Assembly: GCA_000949895.1 (NCBI GenBank)
Contig: JWIT01000016.1
Span: forward strand, 33,689 to 97,688
Direction: 5' to 3'
Source of the DNA: Agrobacterium arsenijevicii
Lineage (GTDB): Bacteria > Pseudomonadota > Alphaproteobacteria > Rhizobiales > Rhizobiaceae
DNA: 64,000 bases
This document shows, piece after piece, positions 46,569 to 56,504 of the stretch (positions are counted from its first letter, which is position 1; the number at the start of each line of letters is the position of its first letter). The translations under genes were made by a program, and so were the position numbers. The notes beneath the pieces are model-generated. The model saw only the letters and a program-made list of their open reading frames with translations, was not told the origin of the DNA and ran no database searches.

Positions 46569-47612
46569 TCAGGCGGCCGCCGATTGTTCCTCCGTGGCGG
46601 CTTCCTTCAGCTGGATCTGGCCGGAATTGGCCAGGCGGATTGCTTCCTGCGCCACGGCGCGGCGTGCGATCGCCACTTCGCGGGTGTTGATGGAAGCCTG
46701 CGGCACTGCGAGGTCCGATTCGATCATGCGGCGCTGGCGCGGGCTGATGCTGGACAGCACACATTCCTTGATTTCCATGGTTGCGCCACGCAGCGCCATG
46801 GTCAGAACGTCCGCCGAGACATCGTTGAGCAGCAGGACGCGGCTGCGCTGCGGCATGAACATGAGGTCGTCGAAGAGGAAGATCTTCGGCTTGACCTTGT
46901 TGGCGGCTTCCTTGCTGAGCGTCTCGAGCGAGCTGAGCAGCGTATCGACCTGCGGCTTGTCCAGTTCGTTCATCAGATCGGCAACCTTCGTGGAACCGCC
47001 CGCATTACGCTCGGCTTCGATTTCATTGATGAGGTTGACCACACGCTTCTCGATGATCTGGGCAGCCGTGGGGCTGACTTCCTTCATGTTCACCGTACGG
47101 TTCATGATATCGGCGCGCTGCTCTTCGGGAATGGTCAGAAGAACCTTGGCACCGAAGGACGAGGGCAGCATGGAGAGGATATAGGCGATGGTCTGCGGAT
47201 GTTCGCGTAGCAGGAACTTGCCGACGAATTCCGGCTCGGCTTCCTGCAAGCGGTCCCAGATCGACGCCTCGTAAGCCTGGAAGGCTGCACGGCGACCGAG
47301 AAGGCTATCCACCTCCTCTGGCGTCAGACCCTCTTCGAGGATGCTTTCGATCGCCTTGGCATTGTCCATCAGACCCGTTCCTTCCGTGAACAGGTCCTCG
47401 AACTCGGCCACGATCTGGGCGAGTTCGTCAGGGGGAATGACACGCAGCGTCTGGGCCGAGGAAATGATCATCTGCAATTCGTGCTGCGTGAAAAACTTCA
47501 GCAGCTTGCCGGCGACGCCCTTACCCATGGCAAGAAGCACCGCGGCCGCCTTGTCGGCCTGAGACAACGGCTTCCCTGCCAGGGGGTTACCGAAATCCTC
47601 GAAGTCCATCAT
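46569..47612 (-). CDS. fliG: Motor switch protein FliG
   Basis: 347 residues in three domains: N-terminal (LSQADKAAAVLLAMGKGVAG, binds FliF), middle with the EHPQTIAYILSMLP signature (EHPQ motif, binds FliM), and C-terminal torque helix RSRVLLLNDVSADVLTMAL with the charged residues that face MotA. Adjacent ATG codons at 47612 and 47609 are both possible starts. Last gene of motA-fliM-fliN-fliG, followed by a strong terminator. Confidence 0.96.
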   Translation of the reverse strand: MMDFEDFGNPLAGKPLSQADKAAAVLLAMGKGVAGKLLKFFTQHELQMIISSAQTLRVIPPDELAQIVAEFEDLFTEGTGLMDNAKAIESILEEGLTPEEVDSLLGRRAAFQAYEASIWDRLQEAEPEFVGKFLLREHPQTIAYILSMLPSSFGAKVLLTIPEEQRADIMNRTVNMKEVSPTAAQIIEKRVVNLINEIEAERNAGGSTKVADLMNELDKPQVDTLLSSLETLSKEAANKVKPKIFLFDDLMFMPQRSRVLLLNDVSADVLTMALRGATMEIKECVLSSISPRQRRMIESDLAVPQASINTREVAIARRAVAQEAIRLANSGQIQLKEAATEEQSAAA

Positions 47613-47639
47613 GGTCTTTCCTCTCCGTCCCCACAGGGA

Positions 47640-48179
47640 TCAGGCTTTTCTCGTACTCATTACTTCAATCAATTTTACGCCAAAGCGCGTATCATCGTCT
47701 TCAAGTACCGTTATTTCACCGCGCGCAATACGGCGGCCATTCACCATGATCTCGACCGGCTCGCCGATCTTGCGGTCAAGCGCGATCGTCGCGCCTTCTT
47801 CAAGGCTCATCAGACCCGAGACGAGCATCCGGCTGGTGCCGAGAACGATCTGGACATCGATCGGGATGTCCATGATCAGGTCCATATTGTCGGACAGGCC
47901 GCTGCCGAGCGGCGCCTTGATGCCCGCGACCTGTGGGGTGGCCGCGAAATCGTTCATCGCAAAATCGCCCGCTCCGCCACCAAAGGCGGAAAGGTCGCTA
48001 TCGGCGGAAGCGTCGTCAACGCTTCCGAAATCCCCGAAGTCGCCAAAATCGGACAGCGAACCTTCCGCATCCGTCTTGAGGACGCCACGCAGATCGCCGA
48101 TAGCCTGGTCGAGCTCACCGCCATCTTCAAGCGACGGCAGCGCCATATCATCGGTCACAGGTGTTTTCTTCGTAGCCAT
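47640..48179 (-). CDS. fliN: Motor switch protein FliN
   Basis: 179 residues. The first 90 are acidic and low-complexity ([19 protein letters not shown]), then comes the SpoA/FliN domain with [16 protein letters not shown] and [18 protein letters not shown]. Forms the lower C ring with FliM. The long acidic N-terminus is typical of rhizobial FliN. Confidence 0.95.
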   Translation of the reverse strand: MATKKTPVTDDMALPSLEDGGELDQAIGDLRGVLKTDAEGSLSDFGDFGDFGSVDDASADSDLSAFGGGAGDFAMNDFAATPQVAGIKAPLGSGLSDNMDLIMDIPIDVQIVLGTSRMLVSGLMSLEEGATIALDRKIGEPVEIMVNGRRIARGEITVLEDDDTRFGVKLIEVMSTRKA

Positions 48180-48243
48180 GCGCTGATTATTCCCTTTGAA
48201 ACTTGCGTCAGCCTGCCCAGCACCCCAAGAGGGTGGACAGGAT

Positions 48244-49203
48244 TTAACCCATCAAATGTCGCAAGATGTCGTCGTCCGTGCTTACATTGTTCTTTACCCG
48301 AACCATGTAGCGGTCGCCGGACTTGCCGAATTCACAATTATAGAGCTTGGAGCCGTTGGCGCTGACCTCGACGCCGATATCGTCCTGTTTCAGATCCTGA
48401 AACGGAATGACGTCGCCGGCCACCAGTCTGGAGATCGTCCGCAGGGTCAGCGTTTCGAGCTTGATACGCGCCTCGAGCGTTACCTGCGATCTCTTCACCT
48501 GCTCCGAAATCATATCCACCCATTCCTCCTGCTTCTTCAGCGCCTGGGCTGAAGCCTTGGGAGCGGCGATGGAGGTCTTGAGCAGGGGCCGCTGCGGCAC
48601 GATGAGCGCGAATTCCGAAGAAACCTTGCCGATATCGATCTTCATGCGGACGGTCACGCCGTAAAGGCCGGTGATCATCTCGTCGAAAGCGCTTTTCCCA
48701 TTGGCCTTGAACGGCGGGTCGATCGTCGCCTCGAAGCCGCCCGGTGCATTGACGCCCGAGCGCAGCACACCCCCGATGCGTCCGAGAACCATGGCCGCAA
48801 GGTCGAGTTCGATATGGGACAGGCTGCGTTCGTCCGGCTCGCCGATGGTGTCGGCTGCCGCGCCCAGCATGCGCTCCATGAGCGCGATGACGAAGCCGTT
48901 GCCGACAGCCATCATGAAATTGGGGCACCAGTTGCGCAGCGAACAATCGGCAACCGAGACATTCTGTCCGAGATTGGCGATGAGATCGGTCATCAGCCCC
49001 GATTCGGAGCCGATATATTCGACGTCTATCGCGATACCGGTCTCGCTGTGGAAGATATCAGGCAGGAATTCGCTGTAGAGATGCCCGATATCGGAACCGA
49101 CCTTTGCGATCGTCTTGCGATCGGAAAGCCCACCCGTAAGCTTCGCGAGCAGCGAGGTGTCGATGACGGGTGCTTTTTGCTGTGCAGCTTTAGCCATGGT
49201 CAT
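48244..49203 (-). CDS. fliM: Motor switch protein FliM
   Basis: 319 residues: a CheC-like middle domain and a C-terminal SpoA domain ([20 protein letters not shown]). The N-terminal EIDxLL-type CheY-binding segment of enterobacterial FliM is not obvious; the protein begins with a short [14 protein letters not shown] stretch. The start overlaps the motA stop (ATGA), which fixes it at 49203. Confidence 0.93.
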   Translation of the reverse strand: MTMAKAAQQKAPVIDTSLLAKLTGGLSDRKTIAKVGSDIGHLYSEFLPDIFHSETGIAIDVEYIGSESGLMTDLIANLGQNVSVADCSLRNWCPNFMMAVGNGFVIALMERMLGAAADTIGEPDERSLSHIELDLAAMVLGRIGGVLRSGVNAPGGFEATIDPPFKANGKSAFDEMITGLYGVTVRMKIDIGKVSSEFALIVPQRPLLKTSIAAPKASAQALKKQEEWVDMISEQVKRSQVTLEARIKLETLTLRTISRLVAGDVIPFQDLKQDDIGVEVSANGSKLYNCEFGKSGDRYMVRVKNNVSTDDDILRHLMG

Positions 49204-50072
49204 GCCGCCTTGTTTTCGCCGCCGGGGTTCATCATCTCCTGCTCGACGGCGTCGATGGACGGCCGCTCGTAGTTGGAGATGGTCTTGCGCCCGTATTCAA
49301 GCGCGACCTGCGGCACCGAACCGTTCATGTAGGCGATCAGCGTCTGCTTGACGATGATATAGAGGCGGTGCTGCTTGGTGCGGACGATCTTGACCTGCGA
49401 AGCGAGCGGGTTGCAGATCGAATAGGACAGGATGATACCGAGCATGGTGCCGACGAGTGCGGCGCCGATCAGGCCGCCCAGTACTTCCGGCGATTCGTTG
49501 ATCTTGCCCATGGCCTTGATGACGCCGAGAACCGCCGCGACGATACCGATGGCGGGGAAGGAATCGCCCATGGTGGTGATCGCGTGGTAGGGTTTCAGCT
49601 TGTCGTGCAGGATGGTTTCGATTTCCTCGTCCATCAGCGCTTCGATTTCGTGGCTGCGGGCGTTACCGATGATGATGAGGCGGACGTAGTCGCAGATGAA
49701 CGACGTCAGCTCCTTGTTCTTCAGGACCGAAGGCGCGCTCTGGAAGATCGAGGACTCTTCCGGATTGTCGATATGCGCCTCGATCTCGTTGCGCGATTTC
49801 GTGCGCAGGTCGCGCATCAGCGAATAAAGCACGCCGAGCACGTCGAGATAGTTGCGCTCCTTCGGGACCGAGTGCTTGAAGGCCTCGCCGAGCGCCTTGC
49901 CCGAGTCCTTCACGACCTTCATCGGGTTCGCCATGATGAAGCCGCCAAGACCGGCACCGCCGATGATCAACAGTTCGAACGGCTGAATCAGGACGTCCAG
50001 ATGGCCGCCCATCGCCATGTAGCCGCCGATAATGCAGCCGAAGGTGATTATAAGTCCAATTACAATATTCAT
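49200..50072 (-). CDS. motA: Flagellar stator protein MotA
   Basis: 290 residues with four membrane helices (about 1-20, 30-50, 165-190, 200-225) and a large cytoplasmic loop that touches FliG. The motif [29 protein letters not shown] around TM3 is typical of the rhizobial form. It pairs with MotB (41137-42420), which is encoded in a different transcript 7 kb away. First gene of its operon, divergent from the DUF1217 gene. Confidence 0.96.
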   Translation of the reverse strand: MNIVIGLIITFGCIIGGYMAMGGHLDVLIQPFELLIIGGAGLGGFIMANPMKVVKDSGKALGEAFKHSVPKERNYLDVLGVLYSLMRDLRTKSRNEIEAHIDNPEESSIFQSAPSVLKNKELTSFICDYVRLIIIGNARSHEIEALMDEEIETILHDKLKPYHAITTMGDSFPAIGIVAAVLGVIKAMGKINESPEVLGGLIGAALVGTMLGIILSYSICNPLASQVKIVRTKQHRLYIIVKQTLIAYMNGSVPQVALEYGRKTISNYERPSIDAVEQEMMNPGGENKAA

Positions 50073-50256
50073 TGATCGACCACGCCCGAACAGTGTTCCA
50101 TGCCGCCATGTCTAGAAAATGTGGCTTGCGTGAACCTGTCCGTCAGGCCTCGTTCGCTCGTCACCGCAGCCAGTTTCGCACAAGCAACCTGCGGCATTAT
50201 CCCGACAAAGGCGGACGTGCGCCTTGATATCGGGATCAAACGAGAGCGGCGGTTCA

Positions 50257-51036
50257 GTGACTTCCACCTATACCAGCTACAGACTGATCAGTCAGGACAT
50301 CGGCAAATCGCTTGAGCGAGTGTCGAAGCAGCCTGATGTGGCCCGCGAAACCGAATATTACCGGTCGAAGATCGGTAACGTGAAATCCGTTGACGATTTC
50401 ATGGCCGATACCCGTCTTTACAATTATGCGCTTAAAGCCCACGGCCTTGAAGACATGGCCTATGCGAAAGCCTTCATCCGCAAGGTGTTGACGGAAGGCA
50501 CGTCCGACAAGAATGCCTTTGCCAACAAGCTTTCCGACAGCCGTTATGCGGATCTTGCGAAATCGCTCGACTTTGCAAGCCTGGGTGCGGCGGCGACCTC
50601 TGCCGAGGCTGCCCAGTCCGGCATCATCAGCAAATACACCCGCCAGACGCTGGAACAGGAGGCGGGTGGCGATAATAACGGTGTCCGCCTCGCTCTTTAT
50701 TTCGAGCGCAAGGCACCGACGATCAAATCGGGTCTCGATTTTCTGGCTGATGACGCGCTCGCGCAGGTGTTTCGCACCGCCTACAACCTGCCCGACGAAT
50801 TTGCTGCAGCAAGTGTCGACAAACAGGCAGCGCTCATCGAAAAATCCATCAATATCAAGGATCTGCAAAATCCTGAAAAGGTCGGCAAGCTGCTCGAGCG
50901 TTTCACCATCATGTGGGAAATGCAGAACCCCTCGACGACCTACGATCCTCTGGCCGTTTTCGGCTCCTCCAGCGGCTACGGCATTTCCCCTGATCTGCTG
51001 ATCTCCATCAATTCCCTGAAACTCGGAGGCAAATGA
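50257..51036 (+). CDS. DUF1217-type flagellar-cluster protein
   Basis: About 259 residues, helical, without signal peptide or membrane helix. The N-terminal YRLISQDIGKSLERVSKQPD and DDFMADTRLYNYALKAHGLE match the DUF1217 family, found in flagellar loci of rhizobia. The start is uncertain: a GTG at 50257 gives a family-like N-terminus, and a TTG at 50224 is also in frame. It ends one base before flgF, so it is translated with it. Role unknown; secretion by the flagellar system is possible. Confidence 0.8.
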   Translation: MTSTYTSYRLISQDIGKSLERVSKQPDVARETEYYRSKIGNVKSVDDFMADTRLYNYALKAHGLEDMAYAKAFIRKVLTEGTSDKNAFANKLSDSRYADLAKSLDFASLGAAATSAEAAQSGIISKYTRQTLEQEAGGDNNGVRLALYFERKAPTIKSGLDFLADDALAQVFRTAYNLPDEFAAASVDKQAALIEKSINIKDLQNPEKVGKLLERFTIMWEMQNPSTTYDPLAVFGSSSGYGISPDLLISINSLKLGGK

Positions 51037-51037
51037 T

Positions 51038-51772
51038 ATGCAATCCGGACTATACGTCGCGCTTTCCTCGCAGATCGCGCTGGAGCGTCGTCTCACCACC
51101 ATTTCCGACAATATGGCGAATGCGAACACGGTCGGATTCCGCGGTTCCGAAGTGAAATTCGACGAAATGGTCGCCAAGAACCACAACTCCATGAATGCCA
51201 AGGTGGCGTTCGTGTCCCAGGGCAACGACTATCTTTCCACCCGTCAGGGCGCTTTCGAACAGACCGGCAATTCTTTCGATTTCGCCATCAAGGGCGATGC
51301 CTGGTTTGCGCTGGACACGCCCGACGGCCAGATTCTGAGCCGCGACGGCCGTTTCACCATGCGTCCGGACGGAGCGCTCATCTCCTCGAGCGGTTATCCG
51401 GTTCTCGACGCCGGCGGCGGTCCCATCCAGCTCAATGCGAATGGCGGCCCGATCACCGTCAGCCTCGATGGTGCCATCCGCCAGAACGACAACATCGTCG
51501 CCACGCTCGGCATCTTCCAGGCGGATTTCTCGAAAGGCTTCCTGCGCCATCCCAATAGCGGCGTGAAGCCCGTGGCCACGCCGACACCGGTCGTCAACAA
51601 TCACGAGGTCGGCGTCGTACAGGGTTATCTCGAGCAGTCGAACGTCAACGGCATTTCCCAGATGACCCAGCTCATCCAGGTCAACCGTGCCTTCGAGAGC
51701 ATTTCGTCGATGATGCGCGATACCGAATCCACCTTCGGCGATGCCATCAAGACGCTTGGCGGCGCACGTTAA
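51038..51772 (+). CDS. flgF: Proximal rod protein FlgF
   Basis: 244 residues of the rod/hook family: N-terminal ISDNMANANTVGFRGSEVKF axial motif, GDAWFALDTPDGQILSRDG central domain and C-terminal MTQLIQVNRAFESISSMM helix. It lies with fliI, apart from flgB-flgC-flgG, a common rhizobial arrangement. Confidence 0.94.
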   Translation: MQSGLYVALSSQIALERRLTTISDNMANANTVGFRGSEVKFDEMVAKNHNSMNAKVAFVSQGNDYLSTRQGAFEQTGNSFDFAIKGDAWFALDTPDGQILSRDGRFTMRPDGALISSSGYPVLDAGGGPIQLNANGGPITVSLDGAIRQNDNIVATLGIFQADFSKGFLRHPNSGVKPVATPTPVVNNHEVGVVQGYLEQSNVNGISQMTQLIQVNRAFESISSMMRDTESTFGDAIKTLGGAR

Positions 51773-51783
51773 GGAACTGAGCG

Positions 51784-53190
51784 ATGACAATGCCGGAATC
51801 CACGCTCACGGTTGGCGCGATTTCACCGAAGCTCGCCCAGCTGGCCAGCCTTGCCGGGCACTATGCCGATCCGGAGTTTTCGGTGGCGCCCGGCGGACAT
51901 GTCCGCACCATAGCCGCCGGACACTATACGGTTTCCGGCCTGTCACGGCATGTGAGGCTCGGCGAATTCGTTGCCCATCGCAGCGCGACCGGCATCCATC
52001 TCGGCGAAGTGGTGCGGGTGGAACCTGATATCTGTTACGTCTGCCCCATCGAACCGGGCGAGCCTATCGGCATTCACGACACCGTCATCCGCAAGGGCGC
52101 CTTCCGCGTCGCGCCTGACGACAGCTGGTGCGGACGCACCATCAATGCGCTTGGCGAACCCATCGACGGCAAAGGGCCGCTTGCCTCCGGCACGGAGCGC
52201 CGTCCGATTTCCAGCAACGCACCGCCGTCGATGACGCGTAAGCGGGTGGAGACGCCGTTCAAGACCGGCGTCCGGGCAATCGATATTTTCTCGCCGCTGT
52301 GCCTTGGCCAGCGTCTCGGCATTTTTGCCGGCTCGGGTGTCGGCAAATCCACGCTGCTGTCGATGCTCGCCAAGGCCGACGCCTTTGACAAGGTCGTTAT
52401 CGGGCTTGTCGGCGAGCGCGGTCGTGAAGTGCGCGAGTTCATCGAGGATACGATGGGCGAGAACATGGGCAAGTCCGTCGCCGTCGTCGCGACCAGCGAC
52501 GAAAGCCCGATGCTGCGCAAGATGGCCCCGCTTTCGGCCGTCACCATTGCCGAATATTTCCGCGACAGGGGCGACAACGTCCTTCTCATCATCGACAGCG
52601 TCACCCGTTTTGCCCACGCGATCCGCGAAGTGGCGGTCGCTTCGGGTGAGCCGCCGGTGGCACGCGGCTATCCGGCCTCGGTCTTCACCGAATTGCCGCG
52701 CCTTCTGGAGCGGGCCGGACCCGGCGCCGAGGGCAGCGGCACCATCACCGCCATCGTCTCCATCCTGGTGGACGGCGACAATCACAACGATCCGATTGCC
52801 GATTCGACCCGCGGTATTCTTGACGGCCATATCGTGCTGGATCGTAGCCTTGCCGAAGAAGGCCGCTATCCGCCGATCAATCCCTTGGCCTCGATCTCGC
52901 GTCTCGCCAAGAAGGCATGGACACCGGATCAGGAAAAGCTGGTGTCGCGCCTGAAAGCGCTGGTGCATCGCTTTGAGGAAACACGGGATCTACGCCTCAT
53001 CGGCGGCTATCGGCCCGGTACCGATCCCGATCTCGACATGGCGGTGAAGCAGGTTCCGATCATCTATGAAACGCTGAAACAGCTTCCGAACGAGCCGGTA
53101 GCGCAGGACGCCTATGCGGATCTCGCGACCGCGTTGCGCGGTGGAGGGCAGAATAATCAGCCGCAGGTAAACCCGAGAATGAGAGGCTGA
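51784..53190 (+). CDS. fliI: Flagellar export ATPase FliI
   Basis: 468 residues of the F1-ATPase beta class: Walker A GIFAGSGVGKST near residue 180, GLVGERGREVREF, Walker B region VLLIIDSVTRFAHAIREVA and the C-terminal helical domain. Drives delivery of export substrates to the gate. Starts 11 bp after flgF. No fliH or fliJ directly follows; candidates are elsewhere in the cluster (42417 and 28013). Confidence 0.96.
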   Translation: MTMPESTLTVGAISPKLAQLASLAGHYADPEFSVAPGGHVRTIAAGHYTVSGLSRHVRLGEFVAHRSATGIHLGEVVRVEPDICYVCPIEPGEPIGIHDTVIRKGAFRVAPDDSWCGRTINALGEPIDGKGPLASGTERRPISSNAPPSMTRKRVETPFKTGVRAIDIFSPLCLGQRLGIFAGSGVGKSTLLSMLAKADAFDKVVIGLVGERGREVREFIEDTMGENMGKSVAVVATSDESPMLRKMAPLSAVTIAEYFRDRGDNVLLIIDSVTRFAHAIREVAVASGEPPVARGYPASVFTELPRLLERAGPGAEGSGTITAIVSILVDGDNHNDPIADSTRGILDGHIVLDRSLAEEGRYPPINPLASISRLAKKAWTPDQEKLVSRLKALVHRFEETRDLRLIGGYRPGTDPDLDMAVKQVPIIYETLKQLPNEPVAQDAYADLATALRGGGQNNQPQVNPRMRG

Positions 53191-53193
53191 CCC

Positions 53194-53766
53194 GTGAAAA
53201 AGAAACAGATCGACAAGATCGACAATAGCGACGTCGAGGACGTACAGCCGCAGCCTCCCTTTTTTACGCCCGACCGCATTCTGGCATGGACGGGAATAGG
53301 GCTTGCCGCCGCCGCCGCCTTTTTCCCCTGGTACGTGTTCTTCAACGAGGACAAGTTCGGAATGAAGGTGGCGGATGGCGACCGCACGCGCGACCTGCCC
53401 CATACCGGCCCGCGGGAAGTCTTCAGTGTTTCGCCGATGGCAATGACCAATCGCAACAAGGAAGACACGCCGCCGCCGGCCGAACTGCCGGACATGCTGA
53501 CGACGGCGACAGTCAGTGAAAAGGGCAAGGAAAAACAGAACAATCTCGCCGCCGGGCTTGAGGACCAGCCCTTCCCCGGCCAGACCTCCTTCCGCCTGCT
53601 GCACGTCGCCAACGGCCGCGCACTGATCGAGGACGGATCGGGCATGTATATGGTGCGGGTCGGCTCCACCTTGCCCGACAATGCGCTTCTGACCAAGATC
53701 GAGCAGCGCGGTGGCGAATGGACGATAGAGACTTCTTCGGGAAAAACCTATCGCCCTGAAAAATAG
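53194..53766 (+). CDS. Unknown single-pass membrane protein downstream of fliI
   Basis: 190 residues. A charged cytoplasmic N-terminus (KKKQIDKIDNSDVEDVQ) precedes one helix at about residues 30-50 (AWTGIGLAAAAAFFPWYVFF); the rest is periplasmic, with a C-terminal beta-rich domain (SFRLLHVANGRALIEDGSG to WTIETSSGKTYRP) that looks like a small PilP/GspC-type fold. Three bases separate it from fliI, and a strong terminator follows. I know no function; a periplasmic basal-body accessory is an inference from place and topology. Confidence 0.78.
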   Translation: MKKKQIDKIDNSDVEDVQPQPPFFTPDRILAWTGIGLAAAAAFFPWYVFFNEDKFGMKVADGDRTRDLPHTGPREVFSVSPMAMTNRNKEDTPPPAELPDMLTTATVSEKGKEKQNNLAAGLEDQPFPGQTSFRLLHVANGRALIEDGSGMYMVRVGSTLPDNALLTKIEQRGGEWTIETSSGKTYRPEK

Positions 53767-53785
53767 ACGGCTTCCACTTTCCATC

Positions 53786-53822
53786 AAAAAGGCGCGCCCG
53801 CATTTGCAGGCGCGCCTTTTTT
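53786..53822 (+). terminator. Intrinsic terminator after the fliI unit
   Basis: GGCGCGCC at 53791-53798 pairs with GGCGCGCC at 53809-53816, with flanking A5/T6 extending the stem and supplying the T-tract. It separates the DUF1217-flgF-fliI transcript from flgB, so flgB needs its own promoter in 53823-53937. Confidence 0.93.
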
Positions 53823-53937
53823 GTTTTCGAATGGTCGAAACGGCAGTTTTCCCCTGTCTTCCCGCCCTTCGACCCTCTCCGCAAGTCTGACGCAAGATTA
53901 GCCCCTTAGGTTCGGGCCATACGAGATGGAGAAGTCT

Positions 53938-54330
53938 ATGCAACCGATTCAACTGTTCGATCTGGCCTCCCGCCAAGCGGAATGGCTGAGCGTGCGGCAG
54001 GAAGTCGTGGCGACCAACATCGCCAACGCCAACACACCCAAGTTCCACGCCAAGGATGTCAGCCCTTTCGAGGCAGTGATGCAGGCCACCAGCCAGCAGG
54101 TCGGCATGGCGAAGACCCATCCCGCCCATTTCGGTGCGAGTGAGCTCAGCGAAAATATCGCGGTGCGCGACAACCCGATCAATAACGAAATCGGCATGCA
54201 GGAATCCGGCAATTCGGTCGCGCTTGCTGAGGAAATGACCAAGACCGGCGAGATCAAGCGCCAATACGACCTGAACGCCAGTCTCGTCAAATCCTTCCAT
54301 CGCATGATGCTGATGACGGTAAAGAGGTAA
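53938..54330 (+). CDS. flgB: Proximal rod protein FlgB
   Basis: 130 residues. Typical rod motif QEVVATNIANANTPKFHAKD near residue 22 and C-terminal axial helix QYDLNASLVKSFHRMM. The ATG at 53938 has GGAGAAG at the right distance. First gene of flgB-flgC-fliE. Confidence 0.95.
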   Translation: MQPIQLFDLASRQAEWLSVRQEVVATNIANANTPKFHAKDVSPFEAVMQATSQQVGMAKTHPAHFGASELSENIAVRDNPINNEIGMQESGNSVALAEEMTKTGEIKRQYDLNASLVKSFHRMMLMTVKR

Positions 54331-54333
54331 ACC

Positions 54334-54753
54334 ATGGATCCCTTGAGTGCGGCGAGCAAGATCGCGGGCAGCGGCCTGGAAGTGCAGTCCACGAGACTGC
54401 GCATCGTTTCGGAAAACATTGCCAACGCAAGATCGACCGGCGACACGCCCGGCGCGGACCCCTATCGCCGCAAGACCGTGACATTCGGCTCCGAGCTTGA
54501 CCGCGTAAGCGGCGCGCAGCGCGTGACGGTGAAGAAGCTTGGCGTCGACCGTGGCGATTTCGTCCACGAATATGACCCCGGCAATCCGGCCGCCGATACC
54601 AACGGCATGGTCAAGATGCCGAACGTCAATGTCCTGATCGAAATGGCGGATATGCGCGAAGCCAACCGCAGCTACGACGCCAACCTTCAGGTCATCCGCC
54701 AGACCCGCGACCTCGTCGCCTCCACCATCGACCTTCTGAAAGCATCGCAATGA
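54334..54753 (+). CDS. flgC: Proximal rod protein FlgC
   Basis: 139 residues with the motif [20 protein letters not shown] and C-terminal [20 protein letters not shown], standard for FlgC. Starts three bases after flgB. Confidence 0.96.
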   Translation: MDPLSAASKIAGSGLEVQSTRLRIVSENIANARSTGDTPGADPYRRKTVTFGSELDRVSGAQRVTVKKLGVDRGDFVHEYDPGNPAADTNGMVKMPNVNVLIEMADMREANRSYDANLQVIRQTRDLVASTIDLLKASQ

Positions 54754-55085
54754 TCGACGGTATCAAACAACTCGGTTCCCTTTCGCTGACGCGCGGCGCA
54801 GGCAACGTCTCCTCGCTGACGGAAAGCATTTTCGGCAGCCAGCAGACAACACCGGCCCAGCAGACGGGTGCAAGCTTTGCAAGCGTTCTCGGCAATATGT
54901 CGACGGATGCGATGAACAATCTGAAGAAGGCGGAAGTGGCCTCCTTCGAGGGTATTCAGGGCAAGGCAAACACCCGTGAAGTGGTCGACGCCGTGCTTTC
55001 CGCCGAGCAGTCGCTGCAGACAGCCATCGCGTTCCGCGACAAGATCGTGTCGGCCTATCTCGACATTACCAAGATGCAGATTTAG
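54750..55085 (+). CDS. fliE: MS-ring/rod junction protein FliE
   Basis: 111 residues. The C-terminal [20 protein letters not shown] is the FliE signature; it joins the rod to the MS ring and is the first export substrate. Its start overlaps flgC by four bases. Its TAG stop is the first base triplet of an intergenic palindromic repeat. Confidence 0.95.
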   Translation: MIDGIKQLGSLSLTRGAGNVSSLTESIFGSQQTTPAQQTGASFASVLGNMSTDAMNNLKKAEVASFEGIQGKANTREVVDAVLSAEQSLQTAIAFRDKIVSAYLDITKMQI

Positions 55086-55189
55086 AGCGCGTCCGGTTTG
55101 AAGGTATCGTTGGCCGCGCTCTAGGCCTTTGTTTTTAAGCATTTTCCGGACGTAAGACCGCTCCGCGCTTTTACTGGAAATGCTCTAGC
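55083..55189. repeat. Rhizobial intergenic palindromic repeat (RIME-like)
   Basis: Two stem-loops back to back: TAGAGCGCG (55083-55091) with CGCGCTCTA (55115-55123), and GCATTTTCC (55139-55147) with GGAAATGC (55176-55183). The words GCATTTTCCGGACGTAA and ACTGGAAATGCTCTAG are those I associate with the abundant non-coding repeat of Agrobacterium and Rhizobium intergenic regions. It fills the gap between fliE and flgG in what is otherwise a tightly packed operon. Confidence 0.75.
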
Positions 55190-55206
55190 CCAGCAGGAAA
55201 AATGAC

Positions 55207-55995
55207 ATGAGAGCTCTTGCCATCGCTGCCACCGGTATGGACGCCCAGCAGACCAATCTGGAAGTCATTGCCAACAACATCGCCAATATCAACACCACCG
55301 GCTACAAGCGCGCGCGTGCGGAGTTCACCGATCTTCTCTACCAGACCGAGCGCATGCAGGGCGTGCCGAACCGGGCCAACCAGGCGATCGTGCCGGAAGG
55401 CGCCAATATCGGCCTCGGCGTGCAGACATCAGCCGTGCGTAACATCCACACGCAGGGCAACCTGATCGAGACCGGCAACAAGCTCGACGTGGCGATCATC
55501 GGACAGGGCTGGTTCCAGATCGAAGCCGCCGACGGCTCGACGCTCTACAGCCGCGCCGGCGCCTTCAACAAGAATGCCAACGGCAACCTGGTGACGGTCG
55601 ACGGCTACAATGTCATTCCGAACATCAATATCCCGACCGACGCGCAGGACATCACCATTACCCGCACGGGTCAGGTGACCGCCCGTATCGGTAACGCTGC
55701 GGATTTCACGCAGCTTGGCCAGTTGACCATCGCCAACTTCGCCAATGAGGCGGGTCTGAAGCCACTTGGCGACAACCTCTTTTCCCAGACGCCGGCCTCT
55801 GGCGCCCCGGTTGTCGGCGTGCCTGATGATCCGAGCTACGGCTACGTCAAGCAATCCTACCTCGAAGGCTCGAACGTCGACGCCGTCAAGGAAATCACCG
55901 ACCTCATCACGGCGCAGCGCGCCTACGAGATGAATTCCAAGGTCATCACCACCGCTGACGAAATGGCTTCGATTGTCAGCAAGAACCTGAAGTAA
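55207..55995 (+). CDS. flgG: Distal rod protein FlgG
   Basis: 262 residues, full FlgG length. N-terminal [20 protein letters not shown], central [20 protein letters not shown] and C-terminal [19 protein letters not shown] are the family signatures. First gene after the repeat, followed closely by flgA. Confidence 0.97.
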   Translation: MRALAIAATGMDAQQTNLEVIANNIANINTTGYKRARAEFTDLLYQTERMQGVPNRANQAIVPEGANIGLGVQTSAVRNIHTQGNLIETGNKLDVAIIGQGWFQIEAADGSTLYSRAGAFNKNANGNLVTVDGYNVIPNINIPTDAQDITITRTGQVTARIGNAADFTQLGQLTIANFANEAGLKPLGDNLFSQTPASGAPVVGVPDDPSYGYVKQSYLEGSNVDAVKEITDLITAQRAYEMNSKVITTADEMASIVSKNLK

Positions 55996-56015
55996 GAACG
56001 GAAAGGCAGGCGGAC

Positions 56016-56504
56016 ATGAGGTTTGGCCGAAAAAATAGCAGCTGCAGAACGGCGTTCGTCCGTATGTGCCTGGCGTCTGCCTTTTCACTGGGTGCCCTGG
56101 CACCCGCTTTTGCGCAGGCACCGATGGCGCTGGTTCCCACACGCACGATCTATCCGGGCGAGACGATCTCGCGCGAACAGGTGAAGCCGGTGGAAGTGAC
56201 CAACCCCAACATTTCTGCGGGCTACGCGAGCGATATCAGCGAAGTGGAAGGCATGATCTCCAAGCAGACATTGCTTCCCGGCCGCACGATCCCCATCGCA
56301 GCGCTTCGCGAACCGTCACTGGTGGTGCGCGGCACGAGCGTCAAACTCGTTTTCCACATCGGCAACATGACGCTGATGGCGTCCGGAACGCCGATGAGCG
56401 ACGGCTCGCTCGGCGAGGTCGTAAGGGTACGCAACATCGATTCCGGCGTGATGGTCAGCGGCACCGTCATGAAGGACGGAACCATTCAGGTTATGGCGAA
56501 ATGA
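56016..56504 (+). CDS. flgA: P-ring assembly chaperone FlgA
   Basis: 162 residues with an export signal (FVRMCLASAFSLGALAPAFAQ) and an SAF-type domain (PGETISREQVKPVEVTNPNI) typical of FlgA. Works in the periplasm to assemble FlgI. Shorter than enterobacterial FlgA but normal for rhizobia. Confidence 0.94.
   Translation: MRFGRKNSSCRTAFVRMCLASAFSLGALAPAFAQAPMALVPTRTIYPGETISREQVKPVEVTNPNISAGYASDISEVEGMISKQTLLPGRTIPIAALREPSLVVRGTSVKLVFHIGNMTLMASGTPMSDGSLGEVVRVRNIDSGVMVSGTVMKDGTIQVMAK

Noticed and set aside
50073..50256. Additional small gene between motA and the DUF1217 gene
   Set aside because: A 71-codon frame from 50100 lacks a ribosome site and overlaps the DUF1217 gene in another frame; the gap is better read as two divergent promoters.
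55083..55189. Insertion sequence or transposon remnant in the fliE-flgG gap
   Set aside because: No transposase frame, no target-site duplication; the sequence fits a short non-coding palindromic repeat instead.
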